Source of the DNA: Palsa-506 sp963836355
Lineage (GTDB): Bacteria; Actinomycetota; Actinomycetes; Streptosporangiales; Streptosporangiaceae
DNA length: 64,000 bases
Assembly (NCBI GenBank): GCA_963836355.1
Contig: CAWIJO010000007.1
Location: 620,001-684,000 of the forward strand
Direction: 5' to 3'
The notes under the pieces are model-generated. The model saw only the letters and a program-made list of their open reading frames with translations, had not been told where the DNA came from and did not search any database. A program made the translations under genes and the position numbers. Below are positions 52,818-61,630 of the stretch, piece after piece (the stretch's first letter is position 1; the number at the start of each line of letters is the position of its first letter).

Positions 52818-52890
52818 ACGTGGCAAGCGCCCACAGGTACCCGATGAGCGCGATCCCGACGCACCAGGCGAGCGCGGCGATCGCAGCGTC
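52801..52890 (-). pseudogene. 3' relic of a second DrrB-type permease
   Basis: Read on the minus strand, 29 codons AAIAALAWCVGIALIGYLWA, LATFRGRA and TGA at 52801. This matches the last residues of the permease at 53845 (ALAWCAGIGIVGYLWALATF). It overlaps the AfsR stop on the other strand. It is the scar of a duplicated permease 3' end. Confidence 0.8.
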
Positions 52891-52897
52891 GGCTAAC

Positions 52898-52938
52898 CCT
52901 CAACGCGACGGCGCCATGGTGACGCCGTCGCGTTGAGG
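52898..52938. terminator. 16-bp perfect hairpin between convergent genes
   Basis: Arms CCTCAACGCGACGGCG (52898-52913) and CGCCGTCGCGTTGAGG (52923-52938), loop 9 nt. It overlaps the last codons and stop of the DUF4097 gene and follows the regulator gene, so it may end transcription from both sides. Confidence 0.7.
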
Positions 52939-53775
52939 CCAGTTTGCTGCGCGTTGAATGATGATGTCGCCGTACCGCGTGCGGGCGTGCACCGTGACCT
53001 TGTTGTCCGACGTGTCAGGGTTTTCCTGCGACGGAACGGAGTTGCGCACCGACCCTCGCTTGCTGTTGGCGTCCACCCTGGCAGCGGTGCCCTCGCTGAT
53101 GCCGACCTCGATGTTTCCTGAGCGGTTCAGCAGCTCCGCATGACCGCGTGTCAACCGGCCGATCCGAATGGCGCCGTCGCCTGTCTCTGCGGTGACGCTG
53201 CCGTCGGCGCGGTCGATGTCGAAACCGCCGTGGCCGCTGCTGAGATCGAGGTCGGCCGAGGCGTGGCCGATCCAGGTCTGCCCACCCGAGCTCGAGAGCT
53301 TGACGGTGTCCTTGACCTCGCTGATCCGCATTGCGAACGCCGCACCGTCGATGTTGGCGCGCTCGGCGATTTGGCCGATCGTGACCTCGCCGACAGCGAT
53401 GTTTGCCTGCAGCGCGTTGATGCGATCGAGCTGGACCCGACCCGATGCCATGTGCAGCTCGCACTCGCCAAATGAACCGTCAGCGTGAACACTTGAGTGC
53501 GCCAGGTACGCGACCAGGCTGGAGCCTGCGGGCAGGTCGATCGTGATGACGACCGAACCGTTCTTGTCCCCGGAGATGGTCGTCTTGACCGATAGCTGAC
53601 CGCCGGCGAAGTCGACCTTGGTCTTGTTGGCCACCTTGATATCCGACTGGCTCGCCTTGTCGATGGGTTCGACCAGCACCACGGTGTCGGTCCGGTCGCT
53701 CGCGGTGACCCGCACCTGAGCACCGGCGACAACAACGGTGGCGATGATGGGACCTGGCGTGTCGAATGTAGGCAT
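52900..53775 (-). CDS. DUF4097 beta-helix protein
   Basis: ATG 53775 with GAGGAG gives 291 residues; the frame is open to 53841. After a short start the protein is a long run of beta strands with repeating pattern: TVLVEPIDKASQSDIKVANK-like, KTTISGDKNGSVVITIDLPA, HASADLDLSSGHGGFDIDRA, DGSVTAETGDGAIRIGRLTR, GHAELLNRSGNIEVGISEGT. DUF4097 (adhesin-like) proteins form a right-handed beta-helix. No signal peptide is visible. It is the last gene of the ATPase-permease-DUF4097 operon, which is common in actinomycetes next to BTAD regulators. Role unknown. Confidence 0.85.
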   Translation of the reverse strand: MPTFDTPGPIIATVVVAGAQVRVTASDRTDTVVLVEPIDKASQSDIKVANKTKVDFAGGQLSVKTTISGDKNGSVVITIDLPAGSSLVAYLAHSSVHADGSFGECELHMASGRVQLDRINALQANIAVGEVTIGQIAERANIDGAAFAMRISEVKDTVKLSSSGGQTWIGHASADLDLSSGHGGFDIDRADGSVTAETGDGAIRIGRLTRGHAELLNRSGNIEVGISEGTAARVDANSKRGSVRNSVPSQENPDTSDNKVTVHARTRYGDIIIQRAANWPQRDGVTMAPSR

Positions 53776-53844
53776 GACAGCTCTCCTCTTGTCTCGTACT
53801 TGATTTGTTGGTGGGCGGCTCAGCCGACCCCGTCTGGTCACGGG

Positions 53845-54606
53845 TCACGCTCGCCTCTTGAATGTGGCAAGCGCCCACAGGTACCCGACGATGCCGATCC
53901 CGGCGCACCAGGCGAGAGCGGCGGCCGCGTAGCCGCCCGACGGGGTGCCGGCGAGCAATCCACGCAACGATTCGATAATCGGCGTGAAGGGCTGATACTC
54001 CGCGAATTGCCGGACACCCTGTCCCATCTTGGCGGCCGGCACGATCGCGCTGCTCACGAACGGCAGCAGGATCAGCGGCACGACGGTGAGGCCCGCGGAT
54101 TCCGGAGTTTTCGCAGCCATTCCCAGCGCGACCGTGAGCCAGGCGGCCGCGAAAGCTGTCGCCGTGATGATACCGATCGCGCCGAGCCAGTCGAGGAGGG
54201 TCGCAGACGACCGGAACCCCAGCGCGAAGGCCATTCCGATGATGGCCGCAATGGCTGCCGAACTGCTCAGCATAGTGGCCACGACGTGACCGGTCAGGAC
54301 GGCACCGCGGGAGACATTCATAACCTTGAACCGGTTGATGATGCCCTTCGTCATGTCGGAGCTCACGGATACCGCAGTGGCCGACAACCCATAGCTGATG
54401 GCCAGCAGGACCAGACCTGGTGTTGCATATTCGATGTAGTGTTCGCCGACGTTGAATGCGTTGCCGAGCACGTACACGAACATCAACATGATCACGACCG
54501 GCATCAAAGCCCCGTTGAATATCGTGTTCGGATTCCGAAGGATGTGCTTGAGGTTGCGACGCAGCATGATCCGCGAATCGGTCAGCGGTGCTGAAGTGGT
54601 ACTCAT
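53845..54606 (-). CDS. ABC-2 type (DrrB-like) permease
   Basis: A 253-residue protein from ATG 54606, overlapping the ATPase stop in ATGA. It has LRRNLKHILRNPNTIFNGAL, MPVVIMLMFVYVLGNAFNVG, then five more TM segments and PFVSSAIVPAAKMGQGVRQF, AEYQPFTPIIESLRGLLAG. P-F-S-S and YQPFTP are typical for daunorubicin-resistance type permeases. With the ATPase it exports a hydrophobic compound. Its 3' end has a duplicate at 52801. Confidence 0.92.
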   Translation of the reverse strand: MSTTSAPLTDSRIMLRRNLKHILRNPNTIFNGALMPVVIMLMFVYVLGNAFNVGEHYIEYATPGLVLLAISYGLSATAVSVSSDMTKGIINRFKVMNVSRGAVLTGHVVATMLSSSAAIAAIIGMAFALGFRSSATLLDWLGAIGIITATAFAAAWLTVALGMAAKTPESAGLTVVPLILLPFVSSAIVPAAKMGQGVRQFAEYQPFTPIIESLRGLLAGTPSGGYAAAALAWCAGIGIVGYLWALATFKRRA

Positions 54607-55547
54607 TGTGCGATGGCCTCCGTGCTCGCGTGACTGGTCAGGGCAAGGAAAACGTCATCGAGGTCCGGTGTGTGCACGGAGAACTCCTCAACGTCGATCG
54701 AATGCTCATCGAGCCGGTCCAGCAGAGCCCGCAACGACTTCGCCCTGCCATCGCTGGGAACCCGCAGGGTCAGGTCCTCGTCGTCCCGCGTGGAGCCGGT
54801 CAGGACCCGCGCCGCCGCGTCGAGTTCTCCGGCGTCGGTGAACCGGAGCCGGACGTGGCTGCCGGGGACCTGGCGCTTGAGGTCGTCGGGAGTGCCCTGG
54901 GCAACCAGGTGGCCCCGGTCTAGCACCGCGATCCGGTCGGCGAGATGATCGGCTTCGTCGAGATTCTGGGTGGTGAGGAAAACGGTCACGCCGTCGGCCA
55001 CCAGCTCGCGGACGATGTTCCACATCGTGCGACGGCTGCGCGGATCCAGTCCCGTCGTCGGCTCGTCCAGGAAAATGATCTGTGGCCTGGTGACCAGCGT
55101 CATCGCCAGGTCCAGCTTCCGCCGCATACCGCCGGAATAGGTCGCCGCCATCTTCTGCGCCGACTCCACCAGATCGAACCGTTCTAGCAACGAGGTGACC
55201 ACCCGCTTGCCCTCGCCGGCCCGCAGATGGTGCAGATCCGCCATCAACTGCAGGTTCTCTTCCCCGGTAAGCAGATCGTCCACCGCCGCGAACTGACCGG
55301 TGACCCCGATTACCGCGCGCACCGCCTTGGTCTCGGTCGCAACATCATGTCCGGCAACCCGTACCGTCCCACCGTCGGCCTTCATCAACGTGGTCAGCAC
55401 GTTCACCGTCGTCGTCTTACCCGCCCCATTCGGGCCGAGCAGGGAAAAAACCGTGCCCGCAGGAACATCTAGATCGATGCCATCGAGCACGGTCTTGTCC
55501 GCATACGCCTTCCGCAGTCCTGAGACTGCAATCGCTGAACTTTTCAT
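54603..55547 (-). CDS. ABC transporter ATPase, DrrA type
   Basis: ATG 55547 gives 314 residues; GTG 55610 is in frame, but that extension would translate regulatory repeats. Walker A GPNGAGKTT near residue 45, Q-loop VTGQFAAVDDLLTGEENLQL (typical DrrA), signature YSGGMRRKLD near 140, Walker B IIFLDEPTTGLDP, switch His replaced by Gln in FLTTQNLDEAD, a DrrA feature. The C-terminal domain has VHTPDLDDVFLALT. No Shine-Dalgarno is visible, so it is probably a leaderless transcript. First gene of the operon, downstream of SARP-like repeats. Confidence 0.93.
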   Translation of the reverse strand: MKSSAIAVSGLRKAYADKTVLDGIDLDVPAGTVFSLLGPNGAGKTTTVNVLTTLMKADGGTVRVAGHDVATETKAVRAVIGVTGQFAAVDDLLTGEENLQLMADLHHLRAGEGKRVVTSLLERFDLVESAQKMAATYSGGMRRKLDLAMTLVTRPQIIFLDEPTTGLDPRSRRTMWNIVRELVADGVTVFLTTQNLDEADHLADRIAVLDRGHLVAQGTPDDLKRQVPGSHVRLRFTDAGELDAAARVLTGSTRDDEDLTLRVPSDGRAKSLRALLDRLDEHSIDVEEFSVHTPDLDDVFLALTSHASTEAIAQ

Positions 55548-55553
55548 GCGACC

Positions 55554-55610
55554 ACTATCGGCACCGCCCCTGACACGTCCCTGACACGCCCCTGACACGA
55601 CCACTGACAC
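55554..55610 (-). promoter_or_regulatory. SARP-like direct repeats and leaderless promoter of the ABC operon
   Basis: The heptamer CTGACAC occurs four times (55570, 55581, 55592, 55604), spaced 11, 11 and 12 nt. On the gene strand it reads GTGTCAG. The last copy ends 10 nt before a GATAGT -10 box (55559-55554), and the ATG at 55547 lies 6 nt after that box, so RNA probably starts at or next to the start codon. Heptamers at 11-nt spacing just upstream of -10 are how SARP regulators bind. The adjacent BTAD regulator is the obvious candidate. Confidence 0.75.
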
Positions 55611-55704
55611 GGCGTTCTAACTCGTTGTGCCAGGTCAGGGCACTGCGCAGCCTACTGATGACTGCCTGATCGGCCGAAGCCCGCCAGTCACCGCGCTACC
55701 GATA

Positions 55705-55806
55705 TCAACCGTCGACGGATTTGGCCTCGATCAGGTCCGGCACCTCCTGCGCGCGATCGGCCAAGTACATGTGATCGCCCGGTAACTCGATGAAACTGAA
55801 ATGGCG
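55705..55806 (-). pseudogene. C-terminal end of an alpha/beta hydrolase or thioesterase
   Basis: About 33 residues read HFSFIELPGDHMYLADRAQE, VPDLIEAK, then TGA at 55705. PGDHxxL is the catalytic His region of type II thioesterases and related hydrolases. The rest of the gene is absent because aldo/keto reductase sequence starts immediately on the other side of the junction at about 55807. Confidence 0.5.
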
Positions 55807-55808
55807 GG

Positions 55809-56616
55809 CCGGTCGCCGCGATCCGCCGGGCGCTGGATCTGGGGGTGAACCGGATCGGCACTGCTGCGGCCTATGGTTGCGGCCGGCCGGAGCAGATCGC
55901 CGGCCGTGCGCTACGGGGCCTCAGCGAGCGGCCGTACGTTTTCGCCGAGTGCTCGATGTGGCACCCGGCACGTCCGGCACGCGCTCAGGCGCGACTCGAT
56001 CCTGCGCGAGGCGGAAGCAAGCCTGCGGCGGCTCGGTGCCGATGCGATCGACCTGGACCAGATCCACTGGCCGGTCCCCGGGCAGCGCATCGAGGAGGGG
56101 CGGGCGGCCATGGCCGGGCTGAAGGAGCGAGGCCTGGTCCGGCACATCGGCGTGTCCAGCTTCAGCGCCAGCCAGCCGCGCCGCATCGCCTCGATCGCGC
56201 CGGCCGAGACGATCCAGCCGCCGTACTCGCTGATCGGCCGGGGCGCCGAGGCGGAGATCCTGCCGCTCGCGCAGCGGGACGGGATCGGCGTGATCGCCTG
56301 CTCGCCGATGGGCTCGGGCCTGCTGACCGGGGGGATCACCCGGGAGCGGATCGCGGCGATGCCCGCCGGCGACTGGCGCAAGACCGGCCCGCGGTTCACC
56401 GGGCCGCGGCTCAGCCGGCACCTCGTGCTAGCCGCCCGGCTGCAGGCGGCCGACCCGGCACGCCGCCCGGCGCGGCCGCGGCCGCGGCGGCGCTGCGGAA
56501 CCCGGCCGCGGGCGGCGCGATCGCCGGCTCTCGCCAGGCCCGGGCGGACCCGGCCGGGACGCGGCGGGCTCAAGCTCACCGGCCAGGACATCACCGAGAT
56601 CCAGGCAGCGAACTGA
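55809..56616 (+). pseudogene. aldo/keto reductase, several frameshifts
   Basis: It begins without a start at AIRRALDLGVNRIGTAAAYG (catalytic Asp of this region replaced by Gly), then CGRPEQIAGRALRGLSERPY. Another frame follows from about 55985: DSILREAEASLRRLGADAID, LKERGLVRHIGVSSFSASQP, YSLIGRGAEAEILPLAQRDG, IACSPMGSGLLTGGITRERI. A third frame contains AAAAAAALRNPAAGGAIAGS, then back to LKLTGQDITEIQAAN. It has at least three frameshifts and no N-terminus. Dead. Confidence 0.85.
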
Positions 56617-56627
56617 GGGTGGCGACA

Positions 56628-57474
56628 ATGAACAGGATCGGATTTGCGGGCCTGGGATCCATGGGCGCGCCGCTGGCCGCCGCCTGCTGCCGGGCAACCA
56701 GGCGTACGGGACCAACCGCACCAGGGCCAGGGCCAGCGCGCTGACCGAGCAGGGGCTCATCTAGCGGGACACCCCGCGTGAGGCCGCCGCGGGCGCGCAG
56801 GTGATGTTCAGCATGGTCACCGACGACGCCGCGCTGGCAGCGGTCACCTCCGGCCCGGACGGGATCCTGGCCGGCCCGTGGCCAGGATCCGCCTACGTCG
56901 ACATGAGCACCGCCAGCCCGCAGGCCAGCCGCGAGCTGGCCAGGCGGGTGCACCGGGCCGGCGCCACCATGATCGACGCCCCCGTCCCCGGCAGCGCCCC
57001 CGCGGCCGGGACCGGCACTCTCGCGAGCATGGCAGGCGGCCCCGGCGAGGCATTCCAGGCGGTCGCGCCGCTGCTGCGCCGGCCCGGCAGCAGCATCACC
57101 CCCGCCGGCGGGAACGGCCAGTGCCTGCTGCTCAAGCTCAGCCTCGCCGCGCAGATGCTCACGTTCAGCGAGGGATGCTGCAGGCGCGCGCCCCCCTCGT
57201 CCTCGACCTGCCCGGGCAGGCATGGTTCGATGTGCAGCTAATGCACAAAGACATCCGCCTCGCACCAGAGACTGCCCGCGAGCCCAAGGTTCCGCTGCCC
57301 GCCGCCCCGGCCGCCGGCAGCGCGCTGAGCCAGGCCGGGGAGCCGGGCCACGGGCACCGCGACATCACCGGACTGTTCCAGGCACTCGCCCGGACGGCGG
57401 CCGGGCCGGCACCGGCCGCCCGGCCGGGCAAGCCGGCCATGAACCCGCCCGGCGCCGCGCCGAAGGCAGCGTGA
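56628..57474 (+). pseudogene. 3-hydroxyisobutyrate-dehydrogenase-like enzyme, decayed
   Basis: ATG 56628 gives MNRIGFAGLGSMGAPLAAAC, the NAD(P) fold of beta-hydroxyacid dehydrogenases, then shifts frame. The second frame meets TAG at about 56762, and then reads EAAAGAQVMFSMVTDDAALA, GSAYVDMSTASPQASRELAR, IDAPVPGSAPAAGTGTLASM. The C-terminal domain appears as DLPGQAWFDVQLMHKDIRLA in yet another frame and runs to 57474. The SPVSGG-like motif is degraded too. Dead enzyme, in the same direction as the reductase relic. Confidence 0.85.
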
Positions 57475-57482
57475 CCAGCGAC

Positions 57483-58177
57483 ATGACCACCCAGGTCCCG
57501 CCGCGCGGCCGGCCACCCGGCGGGGAAGCAACCGCGGAGACCGCGCCGCGCGGCCGGCCGCGCAGCGACAAAGCGCACAAGGCCATCCTGGCCGCGGCCG
57601 CGGAACTCCTGCTGGCCCGCGGCCTGTCCGCAGTCAGCATGGACGCGGTCGCCGAACGCGCCGGGGTCAGCAAGGCCACCATCTACCGCTGGTGGCCCAC
57701 CAAGGAAACCCTCGCCCTCGACGCGCTGTACACCGAGTGGGCCGCCGCCCGCCCCTCCCCCCGCGACACCGGCACCTTGCGCGGTGACCTGCTCGCACTG
57801 CTGCGCCCCTGGGCCCGGCAGGCAGCACCCGGCCCTACGGCCGGGTCCTCGCCGCGCTGCTCACCGAGGCACAGACCGACCCGGCATTCGCCGCCGAATA
57901 CCGCCACCGCGTGATCGAGCCCCGCCGGGACCAGGCCCGGGCCATCTTCCGCCGCGCCATCGAACGCGGCGAAATCCCCGCCAGCACCAAGATCGAGGTA
58001 GCGCTCGACCTGCTCTACGGCCCGCTCTATCACCGGCTGCTGCACGGCCACGCCCCACTGAACGACCAGTTCACCCAAGACGTCATCGACACGGCCCTCA
58101 GCGGCATCCAGCCAGCCCCCAGCCATGCCGCAACACCGGCCGGCCAGCCTGGGCGGCGGGCAGCGAGAAAACGCTGA
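57483..58177 (+). pseudogene. TetR-family regulator, one frameshift
   Basis: ATG 57483 opens a good TetR: RGRPRSDKAHKAILAAAAEL, LLARGLSAVSMDAVAERAGV, SKATIYRWWPTKETLALDAL. After LLRPWARQAAP (about 57828) a base is missing. The next frame reads YGRVLAALLTEAQTDPAFAA, EPRRDQARAIFRRAIERGEI, EVALDLLYGPLYHRLLHGHA and stops at 58177. One added base gives a normal protein of about 230 residues. It probably regulated the two dead enzyme genes just upstream. The single lesion could also be an assembly error. Confidence 0.82.
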
Positions 58178-58490
58178 ACGGGCCGGTACCACCCATCGGA
58201 ACACGCCCGCGTGCACCCGGCCTCCGCCTGGGCCAGGGAGGGCTCGCGCAGGGGCAGCGTGGTGCGTCCCGGGGGCAGCGTGGCCGAGGGCGAACGAGAC
58301 CGTTCCCGCCCATACGTTAGGACCGTTGAGGCATCAGCCGGCACTTCGAGGGCCAGCCTGCCGGGTGCTCGTCTGGCAGGCGCTCCAGCTCACCCGGCGT
58401 GCAACTATCACCGCACCGGGCGCTCCCCGTGTCTTTCCCGCTGGCCGGTGCTTACCCGCGTACCGGACGGGCTGACGGTCGACATCCTGC
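58178..58490. other. no recognisable gene
   Basis: Compositional frames only; upstream part of the SMP-30 relic. Confidence 0.4.
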
Positions 58491-58640
58491 GCCTTCGGCG
58501 ACACCGGCGAGCGGGCGCTGTTCGTCACCACCGCCCGGGACGGGCTCGATGAAACCGCACTCGATCGCCAGCCCGACGCCGGACGGCTGCTACGGCTCGA
58601 CACTCCCGGGATCAACGGGCCGCCCTGCGTTCCCCACCGC
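58491..58640 (+). pseudogene. C-terminal fragment of an SMP-30 protein
   Basis: About 45 residues read AFGDTGERALFVTTARDGLD, ETALDRQPDAGRLLRLDTPG. This is the last propeller blade of SMP-30/gluconolactonase proteins (AFGG...LFVTTA...AGRLF). The intact family member at 15508 has a different ending, so this is another paralogue. No upstream part remains. Confidence 0.65.
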
Positions 58641-58764
58641 GGAGAACTGGCAGCAACCTGAGACGCCGGTCTCCGGAGCCGCTTTGCGAGTACTTCTATG
58701 ACAGGGAACCGAGGCGCGTGCAGGATTAGCTCGCAGAGGAAGCTCAGCGTCGGAAGGTGCGGTC

Positions 58765-59289
58765 ATGGCGGGAAACTCGTCCAGCGGTGCACAGCCCTGG
58801 CTGCCGGCCAGGGCACCCGTACGACGACGCGCAGCCGGCATCTACGGCACGATCATCACCGCGGCGGTCCTCGCCGCCACCGGAGACCACGCGCCCACCT
58901 TGCCGCTGGCGGTCTCCATCCTAGTCACGCTGCTGGTGTACTGGGTCGCCGAGGAATACGCCGAACTTCTCGGCGAGCAGCTGGAAGCCGGGCAGGTGCC
59001 GGCCTGGGCAGATATCCGCGCGGCACTGGCAGCCACCTGGCCGATGGTCACCGCTTCCTACATTCCGCTGTTCTCACTCGTCCTGGCGCGGCTGCTCGGC
59101 GCCTCGCCCCCCGATGCCGCCAACGCCGGGCTGGTGACCGCCATCGTGCTCCTGATGATCTACGGCTGGTCCTCCGGCCGAGCCGCCCACCTGCGCGGCA
59201 GGCAGCAACTCGCCATCACCTCAATCGCTGCCGCCCTGGGGCTACTGATGATCATCCTCAAGGACGTGATCCTCATCTACCTGCACTAA
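58765..59289 (+). CDS. integral membrane protein, function unknown
   Basis: A 174-residue protein from ATG 58765. Four TM segments: AAGIYGTIITAAVLAATG, LPLAVSILVTLLVYWVAEEY, then PLFSLVLARLLG, GLVTAIVLLMIYGWSSGRAA, and ITSIAAALGLLMIILKDVIL. A charged loop EEYAELLGEQLEAGQVP follows TM2. The pattern is shared by small actinobacterial membrane proteins of unknown role. Intact and stand-alone, between the graveyard and the IS elements. Confidence 0.75.
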   Translation: MAGNSSSGAQPWLPARAPVRRRAAGIYGTIITAAVLAATGDHAPTLPLAVSILVTLLVYWVAEEYAELLGEQLEAGQVPAWADIRAALAATWPMVTASYIPLFSLVLARLLGASPPDAANAGLVTAIVLLMIYGWSSGRAAHLRGRQQLAITSIAAALGLLMIILKDVILIYLH

Positions 59290-59368
59290 GCCTCGATCTA
59301 CCACGTAAATAGGGTTGCATTCGGGCGCGTTGACGCGAAAGATGCCCTCTGAGCGCCAGGACGCACGT

Positions 59369-59470
59369 TCGTTTGATGACCCGGATCTCGTGTCGCGGGC
59401 TGGCCTGGTTCCGGTGATGGCCCTGGCCGGGCGCTGCGGCCTGGCGGAGCTGGCCGGCCAGCCCGCGGCG
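59369..59470 (+). mobile_element. IS1380-type transposase N-terminal relic
   Basis: About 34 residues read SFDDPDLVSRAGLVPVMALA, GRCGLAELAGQPAA. FDDPxLVSxAGLxPVMxLAxRxGL is the start of IS1380 transposases. The DDE domain is absent. It sits about 250 nt from the complete IS1634-type gene. Confidence 0.7.
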
Positions 59471-59723
59471 CTGCGGCGCTGTGACGAACCGCCGACGGCG
59501 GTCCTGATACTCCCACTTCGCGTCCTCGATGCGGGGACCGCCGGAACGGCGGCCTCCGCGGCTGATCCCGGGTCGGCCTGCAGCTCTGGCAGCGCTAAAC
59601 CGGGGCGCCCCAGCACAGCTGAGCCTTCCCCGGTCCGCCCGGCTAGTCCGAAGTTCCCCCCGTGTTATCCGCGTGCTTGGCCGTTTACCTGGGGTTTCTG
59701 GGTGGCGCGGGGCGGGCTTCTGA

Positions 59724-61463
59724 CTACGCGGTCCCGAGGCGGTGGCTGACGCCGAGCAGGTCGAGGGCCTGGCGCTGCAGGGGTGTGGGTGTGGTGACGA
59801 GCCGGAAGCCGGGCACGGCGGGGTCGGCGGGCTGGATCTGGTTGAGGCAGATGGTGGCCAGGCCGGTCAGCAGGCTGGTGAGGCTGTGCACGGGAAGATT
59901 GCCCTCAGTGCGCTTGGCAGCGGCCTTGGCCAGGGCCCGCGGGGAGCGGGCGGCCGGGGCGGCAGGGCTGCGGCGGGCGGCTTCCGCAGTGGCCTTGTCG
60001 TCGTCGGTGAACAGGATCGGCGCGAGGCGGTCGTGCATGTGCCAGGTGATGTAGTACGACAGCATCCGCAAGAACACGTGCGCGCGGACCCGCTGTTCGG
60101 TGCGGTGGCGGATGGGCCGGATGTCCAGGTCGGTGTTGAAGGCGCGGAACGCCCGCTCGACCTGGGCGAGCGCCTTGTAGGAGGAGACGATCTCGCTGCT
60201 GTCGAGGCCGCTGGCTTCGACGCTGGTGCGCAGCACGTAGATCCCGTCCAGGGCGGCTTCGGCGGTGATGGAGTCCTCGTTGCGGTGGTAGCTGAAGTGC
60301 TCGTCGCCGATGCTGGTGGTGAAGTGCCTGGCGACCTTGCGGCGGCGCAGCACCCTGTCCGCGCGCAGCGCGATCTTGCCGGTGCCGCGCAGTGGCCGCC
60401 GTTCCCGCGCGACAGCGGCGGCGATTTTCTCCAGATCGGCTTCGGTGGCGGTGAGCAGTGATTCGCGCTTGCGGGCCCGTTCGGCTTCCAGGAACGGGTT
60501 CTTGCAGGCCACCAGCCGCTCGCCGGGAAAGTCCGGGGAAGTGATCTCGGCCAGGTCCATCTGGTCGAAGAGGGACAGCTGCAGCGCGCCGTCGCGGACC
60601 AGCGCCTTGACCTGCGGGGCGCGCAGCGCGGTGATCCAGTCCAGCCCGGCCGGGCCGACATCCTCGCGCAGCCGCGCCGCGGTCAGCATCCCCCGGTCGC
60701 CGGCGAGCACCACGCGGGTGAGGGCGAATCGGTCCTTGACCTTGCTCACCTGGCTGGCGACGGTCTTCGGGTCGCCGGTGTTGCCCTGGAACACCTCGAT
60801 GGCGACCGGGACGCCCTCCTTGGACGTGAGCAGCCCGTAGACGATCTGCAGCCGCCCGCGGACCCCGTCCTTGGGGTGGCCGATGGCGCCCAGCGGGCAG
60901 GTCCGCCCCTCGAACGCGGCGGAGGACACGTCGTAGAGGACCAGGGTCCCGCCGGCCAGGTGCCGGGCCGCGAGCGCGTCCTCGATCTCCTCCTGCCGGG
61001 CGGCGAGCCAGTCCATCGCGGCATACAGGTCATCCTCATCACAGCCCGCCACGCCCAGCACCTCGCCCAGGGAGCTGGCTGCGGTCTCCTCCCGCAGCCC
61101 GCGGGCGATGGCCAGCTTGGAATCCGGCGCGATCACCTGCGCGACTGCCATCGCGGTCACCAGGTCCCGCTGCCGGGAGGGGGCGGGGCCGATCAGCTCC
61201 TCCAGGCCCAGCGCCCGCGCGGTGCCCAGCACCGCGGCGACGTGCCCGTGCGGCAGGCTCCGGGCGATCTCGAACGTGCCAGCCGCGGCGGCGGCCGGCG
61301 CGAGCTGGCCCTTGAGCACCCGCGCCAGGGCGTCGACCTTGGTCTCGGGCCAGGACGACAGGTTGGCCAGGGTGCGGTTCTTGACCTTGCCCGCCTCGCG
61401 GTAGCTTTCCCGCAGCAGCACCGCGGGCGGTGAGCCCCGGTTCGGCACCTTCGCCACGTACAT
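59724..61463 (-). mobile_element. IS1634-type (IS4-like) transposase, complete
   Basis: A 579-residue protein from ATG 61463 with normal family length. N-terminus: KVPNRGSPPAVLLRESYREA, GKVKNRTLANLSSWPETKVD. DDE residues by motif: Asp178 (LYDVSS), Asp256 (LAGDRGML) and Glu436 (ALAQVERAFR), the YKxLxxVExAF signature. C-terminal RAHVFLRMLSYYITWHM is typical. The gene looks intact, so the element may be active. I could not identify the terminal inverted repeats or the target duplication by eye. Confidence 0.9.
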
Positions 61464-61630
61464 GACGACAACGATACCGGTTCAAACCGCGTATGAGCAG
61501 TGCAACACGCTGAAACTGCCACTAATACTGCGATCTACATGACTACATACCTTGCTCTCAAAGAGCACGCTTCACCTGGTCACAGCACCATCGCCGGGTT
61601 GATCAGAGGCTCATCAGGGGGAACTTCGGG
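61464..61630. other. right flank of the IS1634-type element
   Basis: Lower-GC stretch upstream of the transposase start; expected to contain its promoter and one terminal repeat. No clear repeat was found. Confidence 0.35.

Noticed and set aside
55570..55610. Repeats considered as a CRISPR or minisatellite
   Set aside because: Units are 7 nt with 4-5 nt between them, only four copies, and they sit exactly at a promoter; a regulator binding array explains them better.
59600..61630. Terminal inverted repeats of the IS1634-type element
   Set aside because: No convincing pair of matching ends could be found by eye on either side, so no element boundaries are claimed.
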